Shown here: in pieces, positions 8,915-17,605 of the stretch | Layout of the letters: each line of letters begins with the position of its first letter | Position numbering within the stretch: position 1 is the stretch's first letter | DNA from: JANPLD01 sp964445765 | Lineage (GTDB): Bacteria; Pseudomonadota; Alphaproteobacteria; Rickettsiales; UBA8987 | Assembly (NCBI GenBank): GCA_964445765.1 | Contig: CAYULD010000001.1 | Location: forward strand, 186,001-250,000 | Direction: 5' to 3' | DNA length: 64,000 nt | Notes under the pieces: generated by a model | What the model was told of the DNA's origin: nothing | Database searches by the model: none | What the model saw: only the letters and a program-made list of their open reading frames with translations | Translations under genes and position numbers: made by a program

Positions 8915-11305
8915 CTATTCTATTCCAACTGCATTGCTCTTCATCTTACCAAACCCACGAATATTATTGAATAATGCGTTTGAATTTTCAGATACACCTT
9001 TCAGGGCATCTTTTAATGCAGGGTTTTCTTCAAATAATTCTCTTAATAATTTATCATCTTTTTTATCACTAAGTTCATTAACACCTTTTTTGTCTCCTTG
9101 GTTTAAAGCTATGTTATATTGTTGCTCTGAGGCTGAGAAATTATCAACCATTGCACCTAGATAACCTGCAATTTCCTTCGCTTCATTTTCATCAATGCTA
9201 TTTGCAACCCCACCATCAGCATATTTGCCAAAAAGTTTTGAGAATAAAACAATTTCAGATTTTGTAAGCATTCTATCAGCATCCCCACTTACACTTAAAC
9301 CTAAATCAGAAAGTTTAATTTGAGGGTTAGGATCTCTAATTACAGTTAAATTGCCCCCTTCAAGAGAAATTTTGCCAACATCTACCCCATTAATGCCAAA
9401 ACTAGAAAGTCTATTTGCAAACTTGCCAAAAACACCTTGCACTTTAGTTGCATCAACCCTTTCACTAAATTTACCATCAGTATTTTCCAACATCGCACCC
9501 AACACCGCCTTAACATTATCATGCGTGAGGGCAACTTCTAGCTTCACTGGCTCCACAATAAAACCTTGTTCTTCAAGGTATTTTTTTGCAGCGGTTAAAT
9601 CTTTTCCAGCTTGAGATTTAATAGAATTAAGCTCGCTTATAACTACATCATAAGGTCTATTTGGTGGGGTTGTAGCATCATTATTTTTTTGTGCCGCCGC
9701 TTTATTATAAAGAACTTCCATTTTTTCAATAAGATACTCTTTTATTGCAGGGTCTTTAATATCTTTGAATTCAGGCATATTTTCATAAACAGACTTATCG
9801 AATTTATGAGATGAGCCAGAATCTATACCTAAAACTGATGAACATACTCTATCACTAAAACTATCTTTAGTTTTTTGCTCAAAAGGCTTAAGCTTTCCTT
9901 CTAATGCTGTAAAAAATTTTCCTACATTATCAATATCTTTATCAACTGCATCCAAAATCTTTTTGCCAACTTCTTCATTAAGTTTTGCTTTTGCAACTGG
10001 TTCTCTTGCATTTAAATAGGCGGTTATTTCACTAACCGATGCAACATTTGCCTGAAGCTCTGCAATATCTTCTCCAACATAATTTTCGTTTGAAGCTCTA
10101 TATTTTTCTACTCTTTTATAGGCATCACTACCATTAGCTTTTATATTAGCTGTTTTTGCCGTTGAAATAACAGCATTTACCTTTGCTGGGTCATTTTGAT
10201 CTGCTGCTGGTATTTTTGCTAAATTTTCTTTTAAGTTGCTTATAAAAGTTAATTCTGTATTAGTTTGCGCCAACTTAAAACCAAATCCTTCTGGATTAAT
10301 TTTTATTGTTGGCTTCGCTGATGCAGCTTTAACATCCACCGCTAAAGGTTGGGGTACTTTACTTTCTTGAGTTACTTGAGGATCAAATACTTCTGTTTTT
10401 GGTTGTGTTTTTACTTTAGCATTTTCTATTTCTGCATCTGCTGCTTTTATTTCCGCCTCAATTATCTCTTTAAGTACTACTTCTCTTGTTTTATTTTTTG
10501 CATCAATGGTAACATCACCAATTTTTACAATTTCTTTACCTTCCATTGCTTTATTTAATTTTGCTATTTCATTAGCTAGAAAACTGCTAATTGCATTTTT
10601 GTTTTTATTATAAAAATTATCCTCTTTTTTGTCATCTAAAAAACTATTTATACCCGCATTTATATCAGATACACTAGTTTCGGCCATAGCCGTTATAACA
10701 TAAGCGAACTCCCCTTTCTTTAATTCTTCTAAAACTTTTTTCTTACCTTCTGGCCCAGATATATCTGTTGGGTCTTTTGAAATAACCGGATCATCCTTTA
10801 ACTCAATAGGTTGATTTTCTATAGCTTTTAAATCTACATTTAATCCACTTGCTAATTTTTCTTGTTTATCTCTAAGAAAATTTTCAAAGCCTTGATTTTT
10901 GTAAACATCATCTGGCTTGAAGTTTGGGTTAATATGTAAAAATTCATCTCTAAGTTCATTGTAGTATGATATTATTTCATTTCGTTTTCCTCCAAAAACA
11001 TTTTCGTTATAGAATATTTTACTTGGTGGATTTATTATGTAATTACCAGTTCTATTCTTTAAAAGTGGATGTTCTGGAGTTTTATTATTTGGGTCAAATG
11101 AACCATAACTAATGCAATCAACTTCTAGTGCATTGGTTCTCCCTTCTCCATTTGACCCCAGTATCTCTTTTAGACTAAGTCTATAAGAACTGAGATTGCT
11201 AAATGTATCACTCAAAACCTGCAATTTTTCTGCATCTGTAAGGCCTGCCTCTTGCATTTGATGTTGAATTCCAACTTGTGTTAGCATTGCTGTTAAATAT
11301 GTCAT
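8915..11305 (-). CDS. Large hypothetical protein sharing the MTYLTAMLTQVGIQ N-terminus
   Basis: The 796-residue product is soluble-looking, with no signal peptide and no membrane segment. It is rich in Lys, Glu, Ala and Asn and mostly helical. The first 18 residues match those of the 393-residue neighbour; the rest does not. Near residues 670-720 a stretch with DADRMLTKSEIVLF and SIDENEAKEI looks like a paired EF-hand-like or calponin-type helix pair, a weak suggestion only. Its size, variability and setting next to repeats and lipoproteins fit an accessory, perhaps secreted, protein. No function is assigned. Confidence 0.65.
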   Translation of the reverse strand: MTYLTAMLTQVGIQHQMQEAGLTDAEKLQVLSDTFSNLSSYRLSLKEILGSNGEGRTNALEVDCISYGSFDPNNKTPEHPLLKNRTGNYIINPPSKIFYNENVFGGKRNEIISYYNELRDEFLHINPNFKPDDVYKNQGFENFLRDKQEKLASGLNVDLKAIENQPIELKDDPVISKDPTDISGPEGKKKVLEELKKGEFAYVITAMAETSVSDINAGINSFLDDKKEDNFYNKNKNAISSFLANEIAKLNKAMEGKEIVKIGDVTIDAKNKTREVVLKEIIEAEIKAADAEIENAKVKTQPKTEVFDPQVTQESKVPQPLAVDVKAASAKPTIKINPEGFGFKLAQTNTELTFISNLKENLAKIPAADQNDPAKVNAVISTAKTANIKANGSDAYKRVEKYRASNENYVGEDIAELQANVASVSEITAYLNAREPVAKAKLNEEVGKKILDAVDKDIDNVGKFFTALEGKLKPFEQKTKDSFSDRVCSSVLGIDSGSSHKFDKSVYENMPEFKDIKDPAIKEYLIEKMEVLYNKAAAQKNNDATTPPNRPYDVVISELNSIKSQAGKDLTAAKKYLEEQGFIVEPVKLEVALTHDNVKAVLGAMLENTDGKFSERVDATKVQGVFGKFANRLSSFGINGVDVGKISLEGGNLTVIRDPNPQIKLSDLGLSVSGDADRMLTKSEIVLFSKLFGKYADGGVANSIDENEAKEIAGYLGAMVDNFSASEQQYNIALNQGDKKGVNELSDKKDDKLLRELFEENPALKDALKGVSENSNALFNNIRGFGKMKSNAVGIE

Positions 11306-11325
11306 AAATTACCTTTTTGTTCGTT
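11266..11325 (-). repeat. 60-bp start-region repeat, copy 2
   Basis: Second copy of the near-identical leader and first codons also found at 8429-8488. The single difference seen is in an Ala codon (GCA here versus GCC there on the coding strand), so the encoded residues are unchanged. Confidence 0.9.
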
Positions 11326-11837
11326 AATCGTTTATGGTTAATCGTTTATCGTTTTATGCCTCTCCCCTTTGTGTCATTTTGAACAGAGTGAGAAATCTGG
11401 TTAGTATATTCCTTTTAGATCTTTCGCTTCGCTCAAGATGACACTAGCCCCTAGAACCTAGCACCTAGCCCCTAACTTGCCCCCCTCTTTATCTCCCCCC
11501 GTAAACAGGGGGAGAAATTAGAGAGAGTTTAACTTAACACTTCCACCAACCTATCACAAAAAGGTTAACAATTTATTAATAAAAACACGATAAATAAAAA
11601 TTATCTAAAATTTATTGAAAATTATTTTAACGAATAATTAATAAATTTGTGCTATATTAATTTGTAATTGTGATTTTGAAATTTATTCCCTCCCCTGTTT
11701 ACGGGGAAGGGTAAGGGTGGGGGCATTAGCATTTGATGGTAATTGGGTTTCTTGCCCCCCTCTTTATCTCCCCCCGTAAACAGGGGGAGAAATATGGAGT
11801 AAAATCAATATATTAAAATAATTAATGCGGAGAGTTT
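11306..11837. repeat. Intergenic repeat island and probable promoter region of the lipoprotein cluster (532 bp)
   Basis: No gene is credible here. The region holds a GTTAATCGTTTATCG leader; a palindrome at 11372-11442 (GAGAAATC / GATCTTTCGCTTCGCTC); a CCTAGAACCTAGCACCTAG tract at 11450-11476; and two exact 42-base direct copies at 11477-11518 and 11752-11793, each with CTCCCCC/GGGGGAG hairpin arms. A related GC-rich element lies at about 11687-11725. The AT-rich core between the copies (about 11550-11680) is unlike the repeats and is the likely promoter zone for the downstream lipoproteins. I cannot fix -35 and -10 boxes there. Confidence 0.75.
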
Positions 11838-12185
11838 TTGCTTATAAAAAACTACATATATATAGCTGTAACTTGTATAATCACACTATCTAGTTGTGGT
11901 GATGAAATTCCCAAAACGCCTGCACAAATTTATCGCGAGCAAAACCAAGTGCAAGATACACCAATGTATATGGGGGAGTTACCCGCCGATAACAGCCCCT
12001 ATAGCAAAGGTTTTAGAGATGGCTGTAATAGTGCGATTTCAACAGTTGGTATAGGGTTTATCAAAACTAATAGAGATCAAATTTATATTGATCACCAAAG
12101 AAAAATTACAGATGCAGAATATCATAAAGGCTGGAATATGGGGCATAATTACTGCACATATTACTTAGATGTTGACCCATTATAA
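11838..12185 (+). CDS. Small lipoprotein 1 of a five-gene tandem family
   Basis: The 115-residue product starts at TTG with GGAG five bases upstream. It has a lipoprotein signal ending LSSC at about residue 20. The mature part carries the family's two motifs in divergent form: SKGFRDGCNSAIS and KGWNMGHNYC, each with one of the two invariant cysteines. The family layout suggests a small periplasm-facing lipoprotein, probably with one disulfide. This is the most divergent member. It ends three bases before lipoprotein 2. Confidence 0.75.
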   Translation: MLIKNYIYIAVTCIITLSSCGDEIPKTPAQIYREQNQVQDTPMYMGELPADNSPYSKGFRDGCNSAISTVGIGFIKTNRDQIYIDHQRKITDAEYHKGWNMGHNYCTYYLDVDPL

Positions 12186-12188
12186 AAT

Positions 12189-12524
12189 ATGAAAAATTTT
12201 TGCTACATAATTATAATTTCTTTTTTTGTGTTATTGCAAACTGCTTGCAATAGAGATTATAAAGGCAATTTGAGCTGGCAACCAGCATCATTAAACTTAA
12301 ACCCACCACCGGGGCCTGAAAATTATAGAAAAGGCTGGGCAGATGGCTGTGAAAGCGGTGCTAATGCTTATTCAAGCGGTTTTTATAAGCAAATAAAAGC
12401 CTTTGATTATCGCTATGATGCAACGCTTAGAAATGATACAGTTTATACCCAAGTGTGGAAAGATGCCTTCATCTATTGCTCAATATATTGGGAGAGGTTA
12501 AACAGCTTAGGGGGCAATATATGA
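12189..12524 (+). CDS. Small lipoprotein 2 of a five-gene tandem family
   Basis: The 111-residue product has a lipobox ending LLQTAC. The mature part contains RKGWADGCESGANAYSSGFY and later VWKDAFIYC, matching the family consensus GWxDGCxSG...Y...GWxDAFxYC. It overlaps the next gene by an ATGA junction (start 12521, stop 12522-12524), so the two are probably translationally coupled. Function unknown. Confidence 0.8.
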   Translation: MKNFCYIIIISFFVLLQTACNRDYKGNLSWQPASLNLNPPPGPENYRKGWADGCESGANAYSSGFYKQIKAFDYRYDATLRNDTVYTQVWKDAFIYCSIYWERLNSLGGNI

Positions 12525-12868
12525 GGTTTATTGCTATCATATTTTCGTTTCTCTCTTTAGGCTTTTTAAGTGCTTGTGAGTATTTTGATCCAACAATCGC
12601 AGGCCCACCAACAATGCGATGGATGTATGAAGGCCCAAATGAAGATACCGAGAAGAATAAAGATGTTAACCCACTTTATCTAAAGGGCTGGAAAGATGGC
12701 TGTCATACTGGGGTTTCAGCTAATGCTAACCAATATTATAAAACTTTTTATGATTTCGTGCAGGATTCCTCATTGGCTCAAAACCCTGTATATTATAAAG
12801 GCTGGAAGGATAGCTTCAATTATTGTGGCAGATATATTTATCAATATCAAAGGGTGATTGGTTTGTAG
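12521..12868 (+). CDS. Small lipoprotein 3 of a five-gene tandem family
   Basis: I chose the ATG at 12521 (MRFIAIIFSFLSLGFLSAC) because it gives a clean lipoprotein signal and a GGGGG ribosome site; a longer reading from 12455 would destroy the signal. The 115-residue product carries LKGWKDGCHTGVSANANQYY and YKGWKDSFNYC, close to the consensus. Translation is coupled to gene 2. A palindromic repeat lies between it and gene 4. Confidence 0.8.
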   Translation: MRFIAIIFSFLSLGFLSACEYFDPTIAGPPTMRWMYEGPNEDTEKNKDVNPLYLKGWKDGCHTGVSANANQYYKTFYDFVQDSSLAQNPVYYKGWKDSFNYCGRYIYQYQRVIGL

Positions 12869-12921
12869 TGGTTAGTGATTGTGATGGATGGTAAGTGGTG
12901 TACTCACCACTTGCACTTTGA

Positions 12922-12993
12922 GTCATTTCTAGCAAAGTGAGAAATCTAGAAGGAATATATTTCAACCAGATTTCTCGCTTCGCTCGAAATGAC
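12922..12993. repeat. Palindromic repeat of the GAGAAATC/GATTTCTCGC family inside the lipoprotein cluster
   Basis: The 72-bp imperfect palindrome runs from GTCATTTC to GAAATGAC. Its arms are AGTGAGAAATCTAG and CAGATTTCTCGCTTCGCTC. It is preceded at about 12866-12915 by GTGGTTAGTG-type repeats. Related copies occur at 8667, 11372, 14016, 29985, 38164 and 43094. Confidence 0.85.
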
Positions 12994-13024
12994 ATAAGGT
13001 GAGATGGCTTAGTTTTATAAAAAA

Positions 13025-13393
13025 ATGAAAATGAAAAAAATTTTAGAAATATTTATTTTCTGTTTGTTACTTTCAAGTTGTGGAAATACTTGGGAAACTT
13101 TTCGTGAAGATATTCTTCGCCCTCTAAATTTATGGCAACCAACACCTTTTGGTATTGGTGAAGTTCCAAAAGGTGGCTCACCTGAATTTACTCAAGGCTG
13201 GGAAGATGGCTGTCATTCTGGCATTTCAGCTTATGGTGGCACACATTATAGAAATTTAGGATATAAATTTAAGCAAGATTATAAAATGATTCATAACAAA
13301 GATTATTACAACGCTTGGCAAGATGCTTACCTATATTGCCGTTGGTATGTATGGAATTATATTAGGCAAGGTAGCGTAAATTCAGTTTTTTAA
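13025..13393 (+). CDS. Small lipoprotein 4 of a five-gene tandem family
   Basis: The 122-residue product has a lipobox ending LLLSSC. It shows TQGWEDGCHSGISAYGGTHY, then YKFKQDY, then YNAWQDAYLYC, matching the tandem family throughout its mature part. The region between signal and motif is Pro/Gly-rich and variable between members. It ends five bases before lipoprotein 5. Function unknown. Confidence 0.8.
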   Translation: MKMKKILEIFIFCLLLSSCGNTWETFREDILRPLNLWQPTPFGIGEVPKGGSPEFTQGWEDGCHSGISAYGGTHYRNLGYKFKQDYKMIHNKDYYNAWQDAYLYCRWYVWNYIRQGSVNSVF

Positions 13394-13398
13394 TATTT

Positions 13399-13968
13399 AT
13401 GAAAAAATTAATAACATTAATTTTATTATTACTACTTACTTCCTGCACAACAGTTTTAACAGGTAAAGCCCCAATTTATGATTTGCCTTATGCAACTGAT
13501 CCAAACGCCCCGCCTATCTGGAAGTTAGGCTGGCAACACGGCTGTTATTCTGGCTTTTCAGCTTTTGGTAATGAATTTTATAAATCTCAATATAAATTTA
13601 CGCAAGATATGCGATATGTAAGAGATGAAACCTATTTTAAGGGCTGGATGGATGCCTTCAACTATTGCAGAGCTTATGTAAACAGATCTTTGGCTGGCGA
13701 TGAATTATCTTACGAAGAAAACCCAACATTATTTTCAACCAAAAGCTTAGATATTACCACTGGAAATAAAAGAGATGACCCTAGAATTTATAAAACTGGC
13801 TTCTTTTCAGGTAGAAGCAATGAAGGCTTTTTTAGCTCAATGTTTGATGTAAAAATACCGGGATATGGCTCAACTGCTTGGGGTGCAAGTGCAGATGAAT
13901 GTGATTGGCTAAACAGATGCGGTGCCGATAAACCCAAAGACCCAATAGATGCATTGATAGGGAAATAG
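13399..13968 (+). CDS. Small lipoprotein 5, with a C-terminal extension
   Basis: The 189-residue product has a lipobox ending LLLTSC and the family motifs LGWQHGCYSGFSAFGNEFY, YKFTQDM and KGWMDAFNYC. It is the only member with about 75 further residues, containing DPRIYKTGFFSGR, repeated aromatic/Gly residues and two more cysteines (DECDW, NRCGAD). The extension is an added domain of unknown type. It closes the cluster; a tract of CCTAGAA-type repeats and a palindrome follow. Confidence 0.8.
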   Translation: MKKLITLILLLLLTSCTTVLTGKAPIYDLPYATDPNAPPIWKLGWQHGCYSGFSAFGNEFYKSQYKFTQDMRYVRDETYFKGWMDAFNYCRAYVNRSLAGDELSYEENPTLFSTKSLDITTGNKRDDPRIYKTGFFSGRSNEGFFSSMFDVKIPGYGSTAWGASADECDWLNRCGADKPKDPIDALIGK

Positions 13969-13971
13969 TTA

Positions 13972-14094
13972 GGGGTTAGGTGTTAGGTTCTAGGTGTTAG
14001 GTTCTAGGACTTAGTGTCATCTTGAGCGAAGCGAAAGATCTAAATTATTTTTTTAGATCTTCCCCTTCGCTTCGTGCTAAAGGGTCAGAATGAC
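13972..14094. repeat. Degenerate GGTTAGG/GGTTCTAGG tract plus palindrome
   Basis: From 13972 to about 14012 the sequence is a degenerate short tandem array built from GGGTTAGGTGTTAGGTTCTAG-like units. It is followed at 14016-14094 by a palindrome with arms CTTGAGCGAAGCGAAAGATC and GATCTTCCCCTTCGCTTCG. It separates the lipoprotein cluster from the cytochrome oxidase genes. Confidence 0.8.
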
Positions 14095-14122
14095 AAAGCT
14101 GGCAAAAGATTAGTTTACACCA

Positions 14123-14860
14123 TCAACTATGCCTTTTACTCCACATCCACCACATAAATAATATTACGAATGCCAATGAAAACCAAGTTATAACATAAGT
14201 TAAATGTTGGTTGTAAAATTGAATATCTGATGAAATTGCAATCGGATATTTATAATTATTTTTTGAGTTATTTCCAACTTGCTGCACTAAAATAGTTTTT
14301 ATATTTTTAATTTTTGATTTTTTATATAGCCTCTCTTTCATAGAGGTTAAATCAATCCAAAACCAAATATCTTTTTCAGGCATATTTTGTGGCATATACC
14401 AAGGGGCATTTCCAGCACTTTCCCTGATAATTGCTTGCATTGGCACATCTATAAAAGCCTCTGATAAGCTATCCTTTCTAGAATTTTGCTTTTTCAATTT
14501 TTCTGGAATCCACCCACGATTAACAAAAATCACCTCGCCAGTAACTAATAAAAATGGCGTTATAATATGATAACCTAAAACTGATTTATCATTGGATTCA
14601 TTAAGATATTTAGCAGAAAGCAATATTTCATATTCGTGAAGAAACGCCCCATAAAGATTAACTTTTTTGAATAAATCCTCTTCTTGATTAAAATTTAGAA
14701 TTTCAAAATTTTCAGGCTTCTTATTTTTATATTTTTCAACTTGGTTAATAAGGTTTTGCTTCCACTGAAGCCTTTCAACTTGCCAAACGCCTAAAACCGC
14801 ACAGGCAATAACCATTAAAAAGCAAAAAATATGAAATAAATTCTTTTTATAATTGTTCAT
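14123..14860 (-). CDS. SURF1 family cytochrome c oxidase assembly protein
   Basis: The 245-residue product has the SURF1 layout: an N-terminal membrane segment followed by GVWQVERLQWKQNLI, an internal soluble domain with VIFVNRGWIPEK, and a C-terminal membrane segment preceded by NQHLTYVITWFSLA. SURF1 proteins assist heme a insertion into cytochrome c oxidase subunit I. It overlaps the DUF983 gene by four bases and lies downstream of ctaE, the usual alphaproteobacterial arrangement. Confidence 0.92.
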   Translation of the reverse strand: MNNYKKNLFHIFCFLMVIACAVLGVWQVERLQWKQNLINQVEKYKNKKPENFEILNFNQEEDLFKKVNLYGAFLHEYEILLSAKYLNESNDKSVLGYHIITPFLLVTGEVIFVNRGWIPEKLKKQNSRKDSLSEAFIDVPMQAIIRESAGNAPWYMPQNMPEKDIWFWIDLTSMKERLYKKSKIKNIKTILVQQVGNNSKNNYKYPIAISSDIQFYNQHLTYVITWFSLAFVILFMWWMWSKRHS

Positions 14861-15183
14861 TTTTGATGGTATTTATAGCATTTGTAAATAAAATAGCTTC
14901 TTGTGAATAAAAGAAAAATATAAACCATTAAAAAAGTTAATGGAAACCACAAAATAATATGAGTTATTAAATTAGGAGTAAAATAAACATCAGTAATTAT
15001 TGCCAGCAATGGAATAATTATGCAAATTAAAAAACCTACAGAATATGCAGGGGCATCGCCTATATCAAAACCTTCAAAATTTAACCCACAATTTTTGCAA
15101 TTACTAAAATGTTTTATTTTTAGTTTTGATTGATAAATTTCACCTTTACTGCACTTTGGACATTTCAGAGATAAAAAACTCAT
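14857..15183 (-). CDS. DUF983 family zinc-ribbon membrane protein
   Basis: The 108-residue product begins with two CXXC pairs (CPKC and CKNC) and the FEGFDIGDAPAY motif typical of DUF983, followed by two membrane segments. The family sits between ctaE and SURF1 in many alphaproteobacteria and is presumed to help oxidase biogenesis; its biochemical role is not known. It overlaps SURF1 by ATGA and lies 11 bp after ctaE. Confidence 0.85.
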   Translation of the reverse strand: MSFLSLKCPKCSKGEIYQSKLKIKHFSNCKNCGLNFEGFDIGDAPAYSVGFLICIIIPLLAIITDVYFTPNLITHIILWFPLTFLMVYIFLLFTRSYFIYKCYKYHQK

Positions 15184-15194
15184 AGATTAAAAAT

Positions 15195-16049
15195 CTATTT
15201 ACCCCACCAATATATAACAACAAATAAGAATAGCCATACAACATCTACAAAATGCCAATACCAAGCGGCAAATTCAAAACCTAAATGGTTTTCAGAGGTT
15301 AATTGCCCTTTCATAGCTCTAATCCAGCATACAAATAGGAATATTGTTCCAACAATCACATGGAAGCCGTGAAAGCCAGTAGCCATAAAAAAGTTAGAGC
15401 TATAATTATTTGTATCAATTGCAAATGCCGCGTGAGAATATTCATAGGCTTGAAAAGCTGTGAATAGAACGCCTAAAAATACCGTCCACCCTAAGCCTTG
15501 CACAAGAGCTTTTTTATCATTATTTAGAACGCCCCAATGTGCCCAAGTAACAGATGTTCCAGATAAAAGAAGAATAAGTGTGTTGAGGAAAGGTAAATCC
15601 CAAGGGTCAAAAGTTTTTATGCCTTTAGGTGGCCAAGGTAAATCATTGGCAGTTAAACTAAGGCTGTTAAAATCATATTCAGTTAAGCCAAACCAAATAG
15701 CCTGAAAAAAACTTGTAAAATAAGAGAAGAAAAAAGCAAAAAAGAACATAACTTCTGATGCGATAAACAATGCCATTCCAATTCTTAAGCCATTTTGAAC
15801 ATTGTTATTATGTGCCTTTTCTTCAAGCCCTTCAAGCACAACTCTTCGCCACCAAAAATATAAGCAAGCAACAACCGCCGCGAAACCAACGATTAAAAGC
15901 CTGCCAGAGTGGTGAAACTCATGCATAAATAAAATTGCTGCCACCGCTAATAATAACAATGAAAAGCTTGTTAATATAGGTAGTGGAGATAACTCAATAA
16001 TATGATAAGGGTGATTTTTATGATGATGATTATCGTGAGAACTTGCCAT
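15195..16049 (-). CDS. ctaE: Cytochrome c oxidase subunit III
   Basis: The 284-residue protein has seven hydrophobic segments and the subunit III signatures ATGFHGFHVIVGTIF and FAAWYWHFVDVVWLFLFVVIYWWG at the C-terminus. The N-terminus is His-rich (HDNHHHKNHPYHIIE), close to the family's common HPYHLV start. It is a core subunit of the aa3-type oxidase in the inner membrane. It heads the ctaE-DUF983-SURF1 unit. Confidence 0.96.
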   Translation of the reverse strand: MASSHDNHHHKNHPYHIIELSPLPILTSFSLLLLAVAAILFMHEFHHSGRLLIVGFAAVVACLYFWWRRVVLEGLEEKAHNNNVQNGLRIGMALFIASEVMFFFAFFFSYFTSFFQAIWFGLTEYDFNSLSLTANDLPWPPKGIKTFDPWDLPFLNTLILLLSGTSVTWAHWGVLNNDKKALVQGLGWTVFLGVLFTAFQAYEYSHAAFAIDTNNYSSNFFMATGFHGFHVIVGTIFLFVCWIRAMKGQLTSENHLGFEFAAWYWHFVDVVWLFLFVVIYWWGK

Positions 16050-16158
16050 AATTAAATTTTTTATATTGCTATGATATTTATTAAAAAATTATCTTTGCTA
16101 GTCAACTGCTATATATATCAAATCACTAATTTTTTATATAATTTTTCTATTAAACTTT

Positions 16159-16962
16159 TTATATCTCAATTAAAACTGGGGTGTGGTCAGAGGGGGTTTG
16201 CCAATCTCTAGTTTCTTTATGAATTTCAAATTTTCTAATTTGATTTTTTAATGGCTCTGTAACCCAGATGTGATCAAGCCTTCTGCCTCTATTTGATTTC
16301 TTCCAATCTTGGTTGCGATAACTCCACCAGCTATATAATTTTTCTGAATGAGGCACAAAATCACGAGCAACATCAACAAAATTTATAGATTTTCTAAATT
16401 TTTCTAAATTCTCTACCTCTATTGGCGTGTGAGAAACCACATCAAGAAGTTGTTTATGGCTCCAAACATCATTTTCAAATGGGGCAATATTAAAATCACC
16501 CAATGCAATTATATTATTTGAATTTTCACGATTTTGAGAGAACCATTTTGCAAGCTCTTTATTATATTCAATTTTATGCTTAAATTTTGGGTTTTCTTTA
16601 ATGTCTGGAATATCGCCACCAGCTGGAATATAAATATTATGAAGCTCAAAATTTATATTTTGATTATTACCTGAATTTTCAAAAACGGCAGAAATATGGC
16701 GTTTATCAGAGTTATAAAGGCTTAATGAATCTGCCGGCTTAAATTCATATTTTGAAATTATTGCAACCCCATTATATGATTTTTCACCTGCAAAATGTAA
16801 AAATTTATAACCATTATTAATAAATTTTTCTAAAGGAAATTTATCATCTTCACATTTTGTTTCTTGCAGACAAATTACATCAACATTCTGAGCAGTAATA
16901 AAATTAATTATATTATCAATTCTAAGGCGAACGGAATTTATATTCCAAGTGGCAATTTTCAT
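16159..16962 (-). CDS. xthA: Exodeoxyribonuclease III (AP endonuclease)
   Basis: The chosen start at 16962 gives MKIATWNINSVRLR, the canonical N-terminus; an upstream ATG would add an unrelated 18 residues. The metal and catalytic motifs of the exonuclease III fold are visible: CLQETKC, LGDFNIAP, RLDHIWV and SDHTPVLIEI. The enzyme repairs abasic sites and degrades 3' ends. It overlaps the upstream esterase gene by an ATGA junction, so the two are co-transcribed. Confidence 0.93.
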   Translation of the reverse strand: MKIATWNINSVRLRIDNIINFITAQNVDVICLQETKCEDDKFPLEKFINNGYKFLHFAGEKSYNGVAIISKYEFKPADSLSLYNSDKRHISAVFENSGNNQNINFELHNIYIPAGGDIPDIKENPKFKHKIEYNKELAKWFSQNRENSNNIIALGDFNIAPFENDVWSHKQLLDVVSHTPIEVENLEKFRKSINFVDVARDFVPHSEKLYSWWSYRNQDWKKSNRGRRLDHIWVTEPLKNQIRKFEIHKETRDWQTPSDHTPVLIEI

Positions 16963-17594
16963 ATTCTTTCTTTCAAAAATTCTTTGGCAAAATTTATTCC
17001 CCTCTCTTCTATCCAATGGCCAAGATTTTCAAGTATTTTACATACAACATTAACATTTATAGCTTTTAATTTTCTTTCAGCGTATAAACTTTGTTGAAAA
17101 GGTACAACATCATCATCTTTGCCGTGAATTAGGCAAATATCTGGCTTTGAAGTAGCATTGCCCTCAGAGATAATTGCACCAGAAAACCCAATAACCGCCA
17201 AGCATTTTTCGGGTAAAGATAAACCAGAATGAACCGCCATTAAGCACCCCTGAGAAAAACCTATTAAAATCAATTTTGAATAATCAAGATTATATTTTGC
17301 TAAATTTTCTTTTATAAATACAGATAGTTTTTCATTAGCTTTTTCTGCACCTTCTATAAGCTCTGGCAATGATTTTCCCCATAGTGGAAACCACTGATAG
17401 CCAATATCACCAGTAAAACCTTCAACTGAATATTTTTCCGGTGCATTTGGAGCAAGAAAAACCGCATTAGGCAGAATATCTAAAAAATCATTGGCAAGTG
17501 GCAATAAATTTTCCCCATCAGCACCTATGCCGTGAAGAAGAATAACTAAATGAGAGGGCTTGCTTGGTGGCGTTATTTTATAGGATTGAAGCAT
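16959..17594 (-). CDS. Alpha/beta-hydrolase of the phospholipase/carboxylesterase family
   Basis: The 211-residue product fits the YpfH/EstB-like serine esterase family. HLVILLHGIGADGENL forms the oxyanion region, GFSQGCLMA carries the nucleophile Ser, LIHGKDDDVVP the Asp, and LGHWI the His. These enzymes hydrolyse short acyl esters or thioesters; the natural substrate here is unknown. It is translationally coupled to xthA and follows ridA by 11 bp. Confidence 0.85.
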   Translation of the reverse strand: MLQSYKITPPSKPSHLVILLHGIGADGENLLPLANDFLDILPNAVFLAPNAPEKYSVEGFTGDIGYQWFPLWGKSLPELIEGAEKANEKLSVFIKENLAKYNLDYSKLILIGFSQGCLMAVHSGLSLPEKCLAVIGFSGAIISEGNATSKPDICLIHGKDDDVVPFQQSLYAERKLKAINVNVVCKILENLGHWIEERGINFAKEFLKERI

Positions 17595-17605
17595 TAGTAA
17601 AAAAT

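Noticed and set aside
16963..17016. An 18-residue N-terminal extension of exonuclease III
   Set aside because: MKIATWN at 16962 is the standard start and makes an ATGA junction with the upstream gene.
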